The notes beneath the pieces were generated by a model. It saw only the letters and a list, made by a program, of their open reading frames with translations. It was not told the DNA's origin and did not search any database. A program made the translations under genes and the position numbers. This document shows, one piece after another, positions 63,874 through 64,000 of a stretch of 64,000 nt of DNA; within the stretch, counting starts at the first letter, position 1, and each line of letters opens with the position of its first letter. Source of the stretch: Parus major (lineage: Eukaryota > Chordata > Aves > Passeriformes > Paridae); NCBI RefSeq assembly GCF_001522545.3, contig NC_031770.1:90657849-90721848 (forward strand), in the 5' to 3' direction.

Positions 63874-64000
63874 TGTCATGGGGTAGCTTTACCTTTAAAG
63901 CAAAGTTGAGGAAAGAGGGGAAGTTAGAAGTGCTGATGGCTGATGGGAGTTCTTCTTCCTGACCAATTATCAGTCATTTCCAAGAATTGACAGCAGTTTA
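63874..64000 (+). mobile_element. Start of a second LTR of the 42155-43603 family, cut by window edge
   Basis: TGTCATGGGGTAGCTTTACC opens an LTR that runs parallel to the beginning of the copy at 42155: ACCTTTAA, GGAAGTTA, TGGCTGATGGGAGT, AATTATCAGT and AAGAATTGACAGCAGTTT occur in the same order. Only the first 127 bases are inside the window. The two copies differ at many positions, so they are separate insertions. Internal retroviral sequence, if any, would lie to the right. Confidence 0.88.

Overview
The window looks like a non-coding stretch of a bird genome, most probably a passerine (songbird). The sequence is AT-rich throughout and rich in stop codons. No open frame in it looks like a conserved protein. 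The repeats give the organism away: several 3'-terminal pieces of CR1 (the main avian LINE), one tRNA-Ile-headed SINE with a CR1-like tail (the TguSINE1 type known from songbirds), and LTRs of several avian endogenous retrovirus families. Family assignments are by recall of avian repeat sequences, not by a database search.

Layout. From 1 to 8.2 kb: AT-rich unique sequence with a SINE (about 1264-1394), a sense CR1 tail (2955-3198) and a small antisense CR1 piece (5815-5892). From 8.2 to 16.1 kb: three LTRs. One is a 1.1 kb minus-strand LTR (8217-9314), one is a minus-strand solo LTR with a clear 5-bp target duplication (11186-11748), and one is a plus-strand LTR with TATA box, poly(A) signal and a 4-bp duplication (15623-16077). 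At 20.6-21.7 kb lies a GC-richer block of about 1.1 kb carrying a perfect (TG)28 microsatellite. At 30.7-34.0 kb are a second, truncated copy of the 8.2 kb LTR family and a short fragment of the opposite end of that family. At 41.7-43.7 kb an antisense CR1 is split by a 1.45 kb LTR with GC-rich internal tandem repeats; the start of a related LTR runs off the right edge of the window at 63874. Further CR1 tails lie at 47.5, 54.7-55.1 and 56.1 kb. Small tandem repeats lie at 25.8, 28.26, 42.47, 52.7 and 63.3 kb.

No RNA gene, CRISPR array, bacterial-type operon or intact viral gene is supported. The window is either a gene desert or the inside of a very long intron. The parts of most interest are the LTR-in-CR1 nested insertion, the unassigned GC-rich block, an E-box-centred palindrome at 33.1 kb, and one short exon-like segment at 34.9 kb, which remains speculative.
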